Of a DNA stretch of 64,000 nt, positions 18,767 through 29,345 are shown one piece after another. The notes below the pieces were generated by a model. The model ran no database searches. It was not told the origin of the DNA and saw only the letters and a program-made list of their open reading frames with translations. The stretch lies in contig JACKFA010000004.1 of the NCBI GenBank assembly GCA_020632715.1, positions 248,001-312,000 of the forward strand, in the 5' to 3' direction. Made by a program: the position numbers and the translations under genes. How positions within the stretch are numbered: position 1 is the first letter of the stretch; every line of letters begins with the position of its first letter. This stretch comes from Deltaproteobacteria bacterium. GTDB taxonomy: Bacteria; Myxococcota_A; UBA9042; PHBI01.

Positions 18767-19774
18767 ATGAGCCCGCGCCTCGCCGTCGTCGTCCTCCTCG
18801 CGCTCACGCTCGCCGCCGGCTGCAAGGGCGGCGGCGACGACGCCACCGACGCCGCCCCGAGCGGCGCGCAGACGAACCTCGCCGCGGCGCTCCAGCGCGC
18901 GAAGGACGCGCTCGCCCGCGGGGACGTCGTCGAGGCGGTGGCGCTCGGGCAGGCCATCGTGGAGGAGCACCCGGCCGATCTCGACGGCCGGCTCGTGCTC
19001 GCGAGCGCCTACCTCGTCCAGGGGAAGCCCGACAAGGCCCTCCAGCAGGCGAACCTCGCCCTCACCATCGACGAGAAGCCGGCGGCCGTGTGGGTGACCA
19101 AGGCGGCCGCGCTCGCCGCGCTCGGCGAGACCGAGCAGGCCATCGAGGCCGCGAAGCGGGCCATCGAGCGCGATCCCGGGAACGTCGGGGCGCTCACGAA
19201 CCTGAGCGGGCTCTACGGGCAGAAGGAGGACTGGGTCGCCCAGGCCGAGGTGCTCGAGAAGCTCATCGCCATCGACGAGGGGCACTTCGCGGCGCGCCTC
19301 GAGCTCGCGAAGAACTGGCTCGCGCGGGGGAACGTGCCGGCCGCGGAGACGGCGGCGAAGGAGGTCGTGAGCCGGGACCCGCGGAACGCGGCGGCGCAGC
19401 GGCTGCTCGCGGCCATCGCGTTCGAGCGCGAGGACTACGAGGGGGCGCTCGAGCGGGCGAAGTTCGCGCTGACGGCGGCGCCGGACGACGAGCCGACGCG
19501 GCAGGTGCTCGAGGCGTCGTTCTACATCCTCGTCACGGCGGAGATGCGCTGCGCGCACGGCGAGCGCCCGTGGGAGGAGGCCGACGTCGAGAAGGTGCTC
19601 GAGAAGTTCCGGAGGTTCGGGCTCACGGGAGTCACCTCCTTCTATGAGCTCGACGCGACGTACATGGCGTCGGAGGACGCGCGCGCGCGCATCGCGCGGG
19701 CGATGGACGGGATCTGCCCCGGGAAGGGCGCGGGGGAGCCGGCGCCGGGCGGCGGGGGCGACGCGGCGCCCTGA
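18767..19774 (+). CDS. TPR-repeat lipoprotein
   Basis: 335 residues. The ATG at 18767 gives a clean lipoprotein signal (MSPRLAVVVLLALTLAAGC, lipidated Cys19). An in-frame ATG at 18743 would add eight polar residues before it. The mature protein is an alpha-solenoid of about six tetratricopeptide repeats from residue 40 to 260 (for example GDVVEAVALGQAIVEEHP, GKPDKALQQANLALTID, GETEQAIEAAKRAIERDPGN). A C-terminal segment with two Cys and a Gly/Pro/Ala tail follows. TPR lipoproteins act as assembly scaffolds at the outer membrane. It is convergent with a glycosyltransferase gene. Confidence 0.88.
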   Translation: MSPRLAVVVLLALTLAAGCKGGGDDATDAAPSGAQTNLAAALQRAKDALARGDVVEAVALGQAIVEEHPADLDGRLVLASAYLVQGKPDKALQQANLALTIDEKPAAVWVTKAAALAALGETEQAIEAAKRAIERDPGNVGALTNLSGLYGQKEDWVAQAEVLEKLIAIDEGHFAARLELAKNWLARGNVPAAETAAKEVVSRDPRNAAAQRLLAAIAFEREDYEGALERAKFALTAAPDDEPTRQVLEASFYILVTAEMRCAHGERPWEEADVEKVLEKFRRFGLTGVTSFYELDATYMASEDARARIARAMDGICPGKGAGEPAPGGGGDAAP

Positions 19775-19783
19775 GCGGGCGCG

Positions 19784-20920
19784 TCAGCGCGGGACGAGCG
19801 CGCGGAGGTTCGCGTCCCAGCGCTCGCCGTAGGCGCGCCACGTGAGGGCCTGGCGGCGGGCGTCGACGAGGCCGGCGCGCGGACCGGGGCCCACGCCGAC
19901 GCGATCGAGCTGCGCGCCGAGGGCGGCCGCGAGGGCGTCGGCGTCGTCGGGGGGGACGAGGGTGATGGCGTCGTCGGCGCCGAGCAGATCGGCCAGATCG
20001 GGGCCGCCGGTGCGGGTGGTCGCGACGACCGGGAGCCCCGAGGCGAGCGCCTGCGTCAGCACCATCCCGAAGCCGTCCTGCCGAGACGGGAGCGTGAAGA
20101 CGTGGGCGCGCGCGTAGTGGCGCGTGAGCTCCGGCTGGGGGACGGGCGCGATGTGCGTGAAGCCCGGCAGGCGCGCGGGGAGCGGCGTGTCGCCGACGGC
20201 GCCGACGTGCACGAGCTCCGCGCCCGGGCGGGCGGCGCGGACCTGCTCGAACGCGCGGGCCAGCACGTCGACCCCCTTCTGCCAGGACCAGGTGCCCACG
20301 TAGAGGATGCGTGGCGGCCCAGGGGGCGCCGGCGTCGGCGGGAACTCGTCGAGCGAGACGCCGTACGGGTTCCGGACGAGGCGCTGCGCGGGGACCCCGC
20401 GCTCGACGAAGCTCCGCTCGGCGAGCCGCGACGGCACGGAGACGTAGTCCGCTGCGGCGTACTCGGCCTCCTCGCGGGCGACGACCCAGTCCGCGACGCG
20501 GCCGCGCGGGCCCGCGTCGGCGAGGATCGCCTGCTGCGCGGCGATATGGAGCGAGCCGCGCTCGACGAAGGTCACCGCGCCGCGGCGGCGTGCGCGGCGG
20601 AGCGTGCGGAGGCTCATGCCCGCCATGCCGATGAACGCGTCGCAGCTGCCGACCAGCCGCTCCCCGACTCGGTCGATGGCCTCGACGAGGGCGCGCTGGG
20701 CGACGCCGCGTGCAGGCGTGCGGGCGAGCGCGCGGGACGCGAGGAAGGCCGGCCCGAGGAGCGGCCCGAGCCACCGGTCGGCGTGCGGCGGGAGGCCGAA
20801 GCGCCGCGTCGTCCACGGCGGCACGAGCGAGTAGAAGGCGACCTCGTGGCCGAGGCGCGTGAGCTCGCGGGCGAGGTCGAGGACGTGGAAGCGCCCGGCC
20901 GTCAGGATGGCGATCTTCAC
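19784..20920 (-). CDS. Glycosyltransferase family 4 protein
   Basis: 378 residues. The GTG at 20920 overlaps the stop of the upstream gene (GTGA) and has AGGAGA seven bases before it. The N-terminal Rossmann half starts with KIAILTAGRFHVLDLARELT, the usual sugar-acceptor domain. The C-terminal donor domain has PRILYVGTWSWQKGVDVLARAF and SRQDGFGMVLTQALASGLPV, the GT4 nucleotide-sugar signature, in which the first Glu of the EX7E motif is replaced by Asp/Gly. It probably adds a sugar to a surface polysaccharide at the cytoplasmic face of the membrane. Donor and acceptor are unknown. Confidence 0.92.
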   Translation of the reverse strand: MKIAILTAGRFHVLDLARELTRLGHEVAFYSLVPPWTTRRFGLPPHADRWLGPLLGPAFLASRALARTPARGVAQRALVEAIDRVGERLVGSCDAFIGMAGMSLRTLRRARRRGAVTFVERGSLHIAAQQAILADAGPRGRVADWVVAREEAEYAAADYVSVPSRLAERSFVERGVPAQRLVRNPYGVSLDEFPPTPAPPGPPRILYVGTWSWQKGVDVLARAFEQVRAARPGAELVHVGAVGDTPLPARLPGFTHIAPVPQPELTRHYARAHVFTLPSRQDGFGMVLTQALASGLPVVATTRTGGPDLADLLGADDAITLVPPDDADALAAALGAQLDRVGVGPGPRAGLVDARRQALTWRAYGERWDANLRALVPR

Positions 20921-22035
20921 GGCGTCTCCTGCCTCGTCGTGGGGTCGAGATCCGCGATCCACCCGAGGATCCGCTCGCACCACTCGCGGTAGGTCCACGC
21001 GAGCGCGCGCCGGTGGCCCTCCTCGGCCACGCGCGCGCGGCCCTCCGGGTCCGCGAGCCAGCGCTTCGCCTTCTCGACGAGCTCGGGCACGTCGGCGAAG
21101 TCGTCGCACGCGACGCCGGGCGGGAGCCACTCGGAGAGCGCCGGGCTTCGCTCATGCAGCATGAACCCGCCGGCGCATGGGATCTCGAAGGTGCGCATGT
21201 TCGTGGCGCCACGATTTTGCAGTCGCAGCACGTTCAGGTTGATCGCCGAGGCGAGCGCCGCCTTCGACATCTCCTCGCCGAAGAGCGGCCTCCCGCGCCA
21301 CGCGGCGCGCACGCGCGCGTCCTTGCAGCGCGTCTCCCAGTACTCCGTGCCCCAGACGGCGAGGCCGACGCCCTCGGCCTCGAGGGCTGCCGCGATGCCG
21401 GTGAGCCAGCGCTCGCGCTCCTGGTCCCAGTTCCCGACGAACGTGACGTCGGCGCCGAGGGCGGCGCGGTCGGCGTCGGTCACGGGGACGCGCGGGTGCA
21501 CCGCCGGGTCGGCCGCGAACGGGAGGTAGCGCGCGCGGCGCGCCCCGAGCGCCTCGGCGCGGCGCACGACCTCGGGAGACCAGGAGACGACGAGGTCCGC
21601 GGCGAGCAGCTGCGCGCGGGCGCGGCGGTGCGCGGGCCCCGGGCGGAGCGGGCCGCGCCCGACGTTGAAGGGGTCGTCCGGGTGGTAGGCGACGAGCGGG
21701 ACGCCGCGGAGGAGGCGCCGGAGGACGCCATAGACGGCGGCGTGGAGGTCGTCACACTTCAGGAAGAAGACGACGTCCGGGCGGAGGCGCGCGACCGTCG
21801 CGACGAGGCGCGCCTCCGCGAGGGGCCGGACGACGTCGCCGGCGAGGCGCGAGACGACGCCGCTCCCGCGGAGGCGCTGCGAGTGGAGGTCGGGGAACCA
21901 GTCCTCGTAGGGGACGATGGTGCAGCGGGCGCCGGCGGCGACGAAGCCGTCGCGCATGGAGGTCCCGCCCGAGAAGGCGCGGTCGCGCGAGATGAGCGCC
22001 ACGTGGAGGGGGCGCGTCGGGTCGTGGCTCGCCAT
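20917..22035 (-). CDS. CgeB-like glycosyltransferase
   Basis: 372 residues starting at ATG 22035 (MASHDPTRPLHVALISRD). It has the arrangement of CgeB/DUF3880-type glycosyltransferases: an N-terminal domain with RPDVVFFLKCDDLHAAVYG and VAYHPDDPFNVG, then a donor domain with VTFVGNWDQERERWLTGIA and the C-terminal block RTFEIPCAGGFMLHERSP. These proteins modify spore or cell-surface polysaccharides. It overlaps the next glycosyltransferase by 4 nt, so the two enzymes are made together and probably act in the same glycan pathway. Confidence 0.85.
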   Translation of the reverse strand: MASHDPTRPLHVALISRDRAFSGGTSMRDGFVAAGARCTIVPYEDWFPDLHSQRLRGSGVVSRLAGDVVRPLAEARLVATVARLRPDVVFFLKCDDLHAAVYGVLRRLLRGVPLVAYHPDDPFNVGRGPLRPGPAHRRARAQLLAADLVVSWSPEVVRRAEALGARRARYLPFAADPAVHPRVPVTDADRAALGADVTFVGNWDQERERWLTGIAAALEAEGVGLAVWGTEYWETRCKDARVRAAWRGRPLFGEEMSKAALASAINLNVLRLQNRGATNMRTFEIPCAGGFMLHERSPALSEWLPPGVACDDFADVPELVEKAKRWLADPEGRARVAEEGHRRALAWTYREWCERILGWIADLDPTTRQETP

Positions 22036-22138
22036 CGGCGGTGGCCATACCGCGAGGCCGCGGGGGCGGCAAGACGCGTCGCCGGGCGAGGGCCCTTCGG
22101 GCTCGCAGCGAGCGGGCTCGTAGGCTATCGTTCGCGCC

Positions 22139-24628
22139 ATGAACTCCAGACAGGCTGCCGTCACCGCCCTGGGCCTCTCCCTGCTCGCGCTCCCGCTCGT
22201 CGCCGCGTGCGACGGCGACGGCGGCAAGAGCTCGCTCGTCGCCGACACGGGCGGCGGGGACACCGCGGCGGACACGGTCGGCGGCGACTCGGCGGGCGGG
22301 GACACCGTCGAGGTCGACACGCGCTCACCGAACCCGGCGCTCGAGGGCACCGTGCCGGCCGCGTTCACCGTGTCGCCGGGGGTCGAGACGGTGACCGTCA
22401 CGAACGCGACCGCGGGTGAGGCGCTGACGCTCTACGGCGCCGACGGCGAGCGGCTCGTGACGGTGGTCGCCGACGAGCTCGGGCAGGCGCACTTCGCGTA
22501 CGTGGGCGGCACCTACACGGTGCTCGACCTGCGCGAGGGCGGGAGCCCGCACGACCTCGTGAAGGACGGGCACGCGCTCCGCCCCGGCGACGACTACGTC
22601 CTCCGCGACGACGACGTCGATCCGCCCGCGGCGAGCGCGGCCTTCCGGATCCTCGACGTCCACGACGTGCCGCCGACCTCGGCCTACGAGGGGCAGGAGC
22701 TCCGCGGGATCCACTACGGGATCGGCGGCCTCGGCGACGGCGAGGACGCGAACGACGGCTTCAACTACATCACGATGCGCGACGGCGTGCAGCTCTCCGC
22801 GATGGTGCGGCTCCCGGACCCGGCGCTCTGGGGCGACGGGCCCTACCCGACCGTCATCGAGTACTCGGGCTACTCGCCGTCGCGCCCCGACGATCCCGAG
22901 CCCGGCTCGCGGATCGCGACGCTCCTCGGCTACGCCTCGGTCGGCGTCAACATGCGCGGTACGGGCTGCTCCGGCGGCGTCTTCGACGTGTTCAACCCGG
23001 CGCAGCACGCCGACGGCTACGACGTCGTCGAGGTCGTCGCGCGGCAGCCGTGGGTGCTGAATCACAAGGTCGGGATGGTGGGGCTCTCGTACAGCGGCAT
23101 CACTCAGCTCTACGTCGCGCGCACGAACCCGCCGAGCCTCGCGGCCGTGACACCGCTCTCGGTGATCGCCGACTCGTGGCAGCAGCTCTGGCCGGGCGGG
23201 ATCTACAACGACGGATTCACGCGGCAGTGGCTCGAGGAGCGCGACAACGAGGCCGCGCCCAACGGGCAGAGCTGGACCGACCGGCGGATCGCCGGCGGCG
23301 ACACGACGTGCGAGGCGCACCAGCTGCTGCGGAAGCAGAACTTCGCGTTCGAGGAGCTCTTCCGCGAGCTCGAGTTCTACCCGGACGACGCGGCCGAGCG
23401 GAGCCTGCCGACGCTCGTGCACGAGATCGCCGTGCCCGTGTACCTGACGGGCGCCTTCCAGGACGAGCAGACGGGCGGCCAGTTCGCGGAGATGCTCGAC
23501 GCGTTCACGGCGACGCCGACGCACAAGTTCACGCTCTACAACGGGCGCCACGTCGACGGGTACAGCCCGCTCGTGCTGACGCGCTGGTGGGAGTTCCTCG
23601 AGATCTACGTGGCGCAGCGCGTGCCGCGCCTGTCGGACCTCGTGCGCGTGGTCGCCGGGCCCGAGCTCGGGAAGACCTACGACTCCGACGACCTCGGCTT
23701 CGAGCCGGACCGCTTCACGGACTTCGCGGACGAGGACTACGCGGGCGTCCGCGCGGCCTACGAGGCGCAGAAGCCCGTGCGCGTGCTGTTCGAGAGCGGG
23801 GCCGGCAACGGGCAGCCGGGGGCGCCCGTCGCGCGCTTCGAGGCGAGCTGGGACGCGTGGCCGCCGCCGGACGCCGAGGAGCGCGTGTTCTACCTCGGGC
23901 CGGACGGGACGCTCACGGACGACGCGCCCATCGCCGCCGACGGGGGCATCGACACCTACGAGCACGACGCGGACGCGGGCGCGGTGGGCTTCTTCGGGCC
24001 GCGCGGCTACGAGCTCATGAAGCGGCTCTGGGACATCCGCTGGACGCAGTTCCCGGAGGGGAAGAGCCTGAGCTACGTGTCGGCGCCGCTCGCGGAGGAC
24101 ATGGTGCTCGCGGGGCCCGTGTACGCCGACCTCTGGATGACGAGCGAGGTCGAGGACGTCGACGTGCAGGTCGCGATCATGGACGTGCGCCCCGACGGCA
24201 CCGAGTACCTGCTCCAGAACGGGTGGCACCGGCTCGGGCACCGCGGGCTCGACGACCTGCGCACGAACGCGCTCCGCGTGGAGTACACCTTCGACGAGAG
24301 CGACTACGAGGCGCTCGTGCCGGGGCAGTTCCTCGAGACGAAGGTGCCGATGCCGTCCGTCGGGCACCCGATCCGCAAGGGCTCGCGGCTGCGCGTCGTG
24401 ATCTCGACGCCGGGGCGGAACCACGGGACGTGGGAGTTCGACAACCCGAGCTACGACGGGATGACGCCGGTGCAGGAGGTCGCGCGGACGCCGGCGATGC
24501 CGTCGCGGATCCACCTGTCGGTCGTGACGGGGCTCACGGTGCCGGACGGGATCGCGCCGTGCCCGTCGCTGCGCGGCCAGCCGTGCCGCGACTACGAGCC
24601 GACGACGAACACGACGCTCGAGGAATGA
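22139..24628 (+). CDS. S15/CocE-NonD family hydrolase, lipoprotein
   Basis: 829 residues. A lipoprotein signal ends LPLVAAC (Cys24), followed by an Asp/Thr/Gly linker and a small beta domain (about 65-170). The alpha/beta-hydrolase core contains GFNYITMRDGVQLSAMVRL, the oxyanion region VGVNMRGTGCSGGVF and the nucleophile elbow GLSYSG (GxSYxG), as in X-Pro dipeptidyl peptidases and cocaine esterases. The C-terminal jelly-roll domain (LAGPVYADLWMTSEVEDVDV) is the typical cap. The substrate could be a proline-containing peptide or an ester. Probably surface-exposed; an unusually long N-terminal extension separates the catalytic core from the lipid anchor. Confidence 0.93.
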   Translation: MNSRQAAVTALGLSLLALPLVAACDGDGGKSSLVADTGGGDTAADTVGGDSAGGDTVEVDTRSPNPALEGTVPAAFTVSPGVETVTVTNATAGEALTLYGADGERLVTVVADELGQAHFAYVGGTYTVLDLREGGSPHDLVKDGHALRPGDDYVLRDDDVDPPAASAAFRILDVHDVPPTSAYEGQELRGIHYGIGGLGDGEDANDGFNYITMRDGVQLSAMVRLPDPALWGDGPYPTVIEYSGYSPSRPDDPEPGSRIATLLGYASVGVNMRGTGCSGGVFDVFNPAQHADGYDVVEVVARQPWVLNHKVGMVGLSYSGITQLYVARTNPPSLAAVTPLSVIADSWQQLWPGGIYNDGFTRQWLEERDNEAAPNGQSWTDRRIAGGDTTCEAHQLLRKQNFAFEELFRELEFYPDDAAERSLPTLVHEIAVPVYLTGAFQDEQTGGQFAEMLDAFTATPTHKFTLYNGRHVDGYSPLVLTRWWEFLEIYVAQRVPRLSDLVRVVAGPELGKTYDSDDLGFEPDRFTDFADEDYAGVRAAYEAQKPVRVLFESGAGNGQPGAPVARFEASWDAWPPPDAEERVFYLGPDGTLTDDAPIAADGGIDTYEHDADAGAVGFFGPRGYELMKRLWDIRWTQFPEGKSLSYVSAPLAEDMVLAGPVYADLWMTSEVEDVDVQVAIMDVRPDGTEYLLQNGWHRLGHRGLDDLRTNALRVEYTFDESDYEALVPGQFLETKVPMPSVGHPIRKGSRLRVVISTPGRNHGTWEFDNPSYDGMTPVQEVARTPAMPSRIHLSVVTGLTVPDGIAPCPSLRGQPCRDYEPTTNTTLEE

Positions 24629-24650
24629 CGGCGATCGGCGAAGAAAAGCC

Positions 24651-24679
24651 TTGCCACACTGCACGACCGCTGGCATAAG
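24651..24679 (+). promoter_or_regulatory. Sigma-70-like promoter before the small ORF and flippase
   Basis: TTGCCA (24651-24656) and CATAAG (24674-24679) are separated by 17 bp in an intergenic stretch. This predicts a transcript start near 24686 and a leader of about 77 nt before the small open reading frame at 24763. It is a fair match to the vegetative consensus. Confidence 0.5.
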
Positions 24680-24762
24680 CCGCGCCCCAATCGACACCGA
24701 CGGCGGCCACGAAGCGCCCGGGACCCGCTCCCGAGGCCGGTCGCCCGCCAGGGACGACGGTC

Positions 24763-24912
24763 ATGCAGCAGAAGATCACGAAGCTCCTCAACAACATCCT
24801 CGGCGTCGGCATGAACCGCCGCTCGACGTCGCACAACCTCCCCGTCAGCGACAAGCGGATCTGGGAGGTCCGGAGCAAGCACCACCGGCCCGTGAAGGGT
24901 CGCGCGGCCTGA
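24763..24912 (+). CDS. Small basic protein, 49 residues, unknown
   Basis: An open frame of 49 codons starts at ATG 24763 with a good ribosome binding site (AGGGA about eight bases upstream) and ends 25 nt before the flippase start. The product is basic and polar (begins MQQKITKLLNNILGVGMNRR; later SDKRIWEVRSKHH), with an amphipathic N-terminal helix and no membrane segment. It sits between a promoter-like sequence and the flippase gene, so it is likely the first gene of that transcript. I recognise no family. It could be a small regulator or a leader peptide. Confidence 0.5.
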   Translation: MQQKITKLLNNILGVGMNRRSTSHNLPVSDKRIWEVRSKHHRPVKGRAA

Positions 24913-24937
24913 TGACGCCCTGCCCGGGCGACGCTCC

Positions 24938-26455
24938 ATGAGCAAGGAGCTCGGGCGCAAGGCCCTCCTCGGGACGCTGACGACCGGCCTCGGGAGCCTC
25001 GGCGGCTTCGCGGTCCGGTTCGTCGTGAACGCGATCATCGCGCGCCAGGTCGAGGCCGTCGACCTCGGCGAGTTCACGATGGCGATGGCCGAGGCCGAGC
25101 TCATCGGGCTCCTCGGGTCCTTCAGCTTCCCGCAGGCCCTCGTGCAGCTCGAGGACCGCTACGAGAAGCTCCCGGGCACGGTGCTCGCGATGAGCGTCAC
25201 CCTCACGGTGGCGCTCTTCCTCGTGTCGCTCGCCGTCTGGCCCTTCGTGGCGGCGGCCCACGGCGACGCCGTCGGGCACGTGTTCATCGCCATGGCGGCC
25301 GCCCGCGTGCTGGCGGTGACGAACGAGACGCTGCTGTCCGGGCAGATGCGGCGGTTCCACTACCACCGCGCCGCGATGATCCAGTTCCTCTCGGTCGCGG
25401 CCGGGTCGGCGCTCGCGCTCGTCGTGGCGTACGTGGCGCCCGGGCCGTTCGTCTACGTCGTGCGGGACGCGGGCCCGCCCGCGCTCGTGACCTTCGCGGT
25501 CGGCGGCTGGGCGCTGCTCTTCGACCGCCGGCGCACCTTCGGCTTCGACCGCGAGGCGGCGCGCGCGGTGTGGCAGCTCGGGCGCTCGCTCTTCACGACG
25601 CGCCTCGTGGAGGTGCTGTACGCGCGCATCGACCAGCTCGTGGTCGGCGCCATCGCCGGGAAGGACGCCCTCGGCTACTACCAGCAGGCGCGCTACCTCT
25701 CGGGGCTCCCGGGGGCGGCGATGGGGCCGGTCATCAACGGCGTCGGGCTCCGGACGTTCGCGGCGCTGCACGACGATCCGCGGCGGCAGGGGCGCGTCTT
25801 CGAGCTGACGCAGCTCGTCATCACGCGCGCGATGCTCGCGGCGGCGGTCGCGACGGCCGTCGGGGGCGATCTCATCGTGCGCGTCGTGCTCGGCCCGAAG
25901 TGGGAGCCCGCGGGGGCGCTCCTGCAGTGGTCCGCCGGGCTCATGCTCCTCATGATGCTCGGGCAGAACCTGCGCGTGGCGCTCATCGCGATGCGCGACT
26001 TCCGGCCGGTGTGGCTCGGGCAGATCGTGGCGGCGGCGGTGCTCGCGGCGGCGTGCCTCGGGCTCGGGCTGTGGCTCGACGCGCTGGGCGCGGTGATCGC
26101 GACGACGCTCGCGTGGGCTGCGTACCTCGTGATCCTCGTGCGCGGGCTGCCGCGGCACCTCGTCGTGAACCCGCGCCACTACCTCGTGACGCTCGCGCTC
26201 GGGACGGTCGCCATCGGCGCCGGCCTCGCGGTGCGGGCGGCGCTCCCCGCGTCGGTCGCGCGGGCGCCGAGCGCGCTGCTCGGCACGGCGGTGGCGCTCG
26301 CGGCGTACGTCACGGCGACGTGGGCGCTCGAGGGGAAGATGCTGCGCGCGGAGCTGCGCTACGTGCGCGACGTGGCGCGGCGCGGTCCGGCGACGGCGGC
26401 CGCCGCGGCGGAGCCGACGCCCGACGCGGGCGACAACAACGACGACAGCGCGTAG
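24938..26455 (+). CDS. Wzx-type polysaccharide flippase
   Basis: 505 residues, mostly membrane helices (about 12-14) with the MATE/Wzx (polysaccharide transport protein) layout. The N-terminal amphipathic start (SKELGRKALLGTLTTGLGSL) and IDQLVVGAIAGKDALGYYQQARYLSGLP are typical of the PST flippase family. The C-terminus is a short polar tail rich in Ala and Asp. It would move undecaprenyl-linked oligosaccharide units from the inner to the outer leaflet. The genes for glycosyltransferases, methyltransferases and polymerase-like proteins around it fit this role. Confidence 0.9.
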   Translation: MSKELGRKALLGTLTTGLGSLGGFAVRFVVNAIIARQVEAVDLGEFTMAMAEAELIGLLGSFSFPQALVQLEDRYEKLPGTVLAMSVTLTVALFLVSLAVWPFVAAAHGDAVGHVFIAMAAARVLAVTNETLLSGQMRRFHYHRAAMIQFLSVAAGSALALVVAYVAPGPFVYVVRDAGPPALVTFAVGGWALLFDRRRTFGFDREAARAVWQLGRSLFTTRLVEVLYARIDQLVVGAIAGKDALGYYQQARYLSGLPGAAMGPVINGVGLRTFAALHDDPRRQGRVFELTQLVITRAMLAAAVATAVGGDLIVRVVLGPKWEPAGALLQWSAGLMLLMMLGQNLRVALIAMRDFRPVWLGQIVAAAVLAAACLGLGLWLDALGAVIATTLAWAAYLVILVRGLPRHLVVNPRHYLVTLALGTVAIGAGLAVRAALPASVARAPSALLGTAVALAAYVTATWALEGKMLRAELRYVRDVARRGPATAAAAAEPTPDAGDNNDDSA

Positions 26456-26464
26456 CGCCCCCCG

Positions 26465-27187
26465 TCAGCGGCGGTCGTTGAAGGGCTGGTCCGCCCGGAA
26501 GAGGAAGCTCCCCTCGGGGTAGTAGATCGCGGTCGTGTGCTCGAGGACGACGCCCGGGACCATGCCATGGAAGTCGACGCGGTTGAGGCCCGAGCCCAGG
26601 AAGAGCTCGCGGAAACCGTAGCCCTCGGCGTTGTCGACGATGATCGCGCCGTCGTCCGCGAGGCGCTCGAGGGCGATGGGCACGACCGCCTCGCGCACGA
26701 GGCCGTCGATGACGATGATGTCGAACTTCGCGCCGTCCTCGCCGCGCGCCGCGAGCTCCCCCTCGACGGCGGCGCGGCAGTCGCCCGCGTCGACCGCCGA
26801 GGCGAAGTGGACGGCGACGTTGTCGGGGACCATGCGCTCGAGCTCCGCGAGCCAGCCGCGGTCGCCCTCGAAGACCGTCACCCCGTCGGCGCGCGCGGCC
26901 CACCAGAGGCTCGACTGACCGCCGCCGAACTCGAGGACCCGCTTGCCCGCGAAGCTGCGCTGCTCGAGGAAGCGGATGCACGGGTAGGTGTACCAGGGGA
27001 GCGGCTCGCCCTCGCTCGACATGGCGCGCGCGGCGAGGCTGCTGCGGAAGTGCCCGGACTGCCACGCGAATCGCAGCGGCGCGACGAGCGCCGTGGTGAG
27101 GCGCCGGAGCGGGGCGCTGAGGCCCGGCGGCAGGTGCTTCTTGAGCGGGCCGTAGGCGCGGTGGAGGAACGTGGTGGGCTTCGGCAT
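26465..27187 (-). CDS. SAM-dependent methyltransferase (glycan-associated)
   Basis: 240 residues from ATG 27187. The SAM-binding motif is RVLEFGGGQSSLWWAA, followed by VTVFEGDRGWLAELE (acidic residue after strand 2), FDIIVIDGLVREAV and the post-motif DGAIIVDNAEGYGFRE. The basic, helical N-terminus (HRAYGPLKKHLPPGLSAPLRRL) may attach the protein to the membrane. The arrangement resembles small sugar O-methyltransferases of polysaccharide clusters. It is convergent with the flippase (9 nt apart) and divergent from the carbamoyltransferase. Confidence 0.82.
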   Translation of the reverse strand: MPKPTTFLHRAYGPLKKHLPPGLSAPLRRLTTALVAPLRFAWQSGHFRSSLAARAMSSEGEPLPWYTYPCIRFLEQRSFAGKRVLEFGGGQSSLWWAARADGVTVFEGDRGWLAELERMVPDNVAVHFASAVDAGDCRAAVEGELAARGEDGAKFDIIVIDGLVREAVVPIALERLADDGAIIVDNAEGYGFRELFLGSGLNRVDFHGMVPGVVLEHTTAIYYPEGSFLFRADQPFNDRR

Positions 27188-27284
27188 GGTCACTCCGGCC
27201 GGGCGAGGCAGCGGATGGTCGCGAGTGGATTCGGCGGTGTCAAGCGTGTCGGGCGGGCCGCGCCGCGCCGCGTGCGGACGGATG

Positions 27285-27313
27285 TTGCGGCGGATCCCAG
27301 ACCTCTCTAAGGT
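27285..27313 (+). promoter_or_regulatory. Possible promoter of the carbamoyltransferase gene
   Basis: TTGCGG (27285-27290) and TAAGGT (27308-27313) are spaced by 17 bp in the divergent intergenic region, about 78 nt before the carbamoyltransferase start. The -35 is acceptable and the -10 weak, so this is tentative. Confidence 0.35.
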
Positions 27314-27377
27314 CCCGGTGGCGCGGGAACTGATCAGCGGGCGCCCGTCGTGCAACGTACCCGCACGCGAGACGCCC

Positions 27378-27383
27378 AGGAGG
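27378..27383 (+). promoter_or_regulatory. Perfect Shine-Dalgarno AGGAGG fixing a TTG start
   Basis: A full AGGAGG is seven bases upstream of the TTG at 27391. No ATG or GTG is placed suitably, and the protein family's N-terminus (ILGINAFHADAS) begins right after this codon, so TTG is taken as the initiator. Confidence 0.8.
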
Positions 27384-27390
27384 CCCGGAT

Positions 27391-29139
<1,749 letters not shown>

Positions 29140-29189
29140 CGGCGGCGTGGGCGGCGCGGGTCACCGCGGCGACCCCGGACACCTTCTCA

Positions 29190-29345
29190 GAAGGTGTTTC
29201 AGTATTCTCCCGTCGCCTGGCTTGCTCTTGTGATTTCAGGCGGTTCCGCTCGTCGGTCACGTGCCTATGGGCACGCTCCCTCCTCACGTAACCACCTGGA
29301 ATCACGACGCGTCGCCGGGCTCGGTCCGAATACTGAAACACCTTC
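29190..29345. repeat. 156-bp imperfect palindrome with perfect 18-bp terminal arms
   Basis: The outer arms GAAGGTGTTTCAGTATTC (29190-29207) and its exact reverse complement (29328-29345) enclose a symmetrical interior. After a divergent ~22-nt stretch on each side, a second inverted arm matches in 16 of 19 positions (GTGATTTCAGGCGGTTCCG against GTGATTCCAGGTGGTTACG). The centre is a small hairpin, GTGCCTA/TGGGCAC. The composition is less GC-rich than the surroundings. The left end is 50 nt after the carbamoyltransferase stop and the right end abuts the stop codon of the convergent methyltransferase. TCA flanks both ends. RNA from either strand could fold into one long rod. It may be a non-autonomous element or a bidirectional 3'-end structure; identity unknown. 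Confidence 0.85.
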
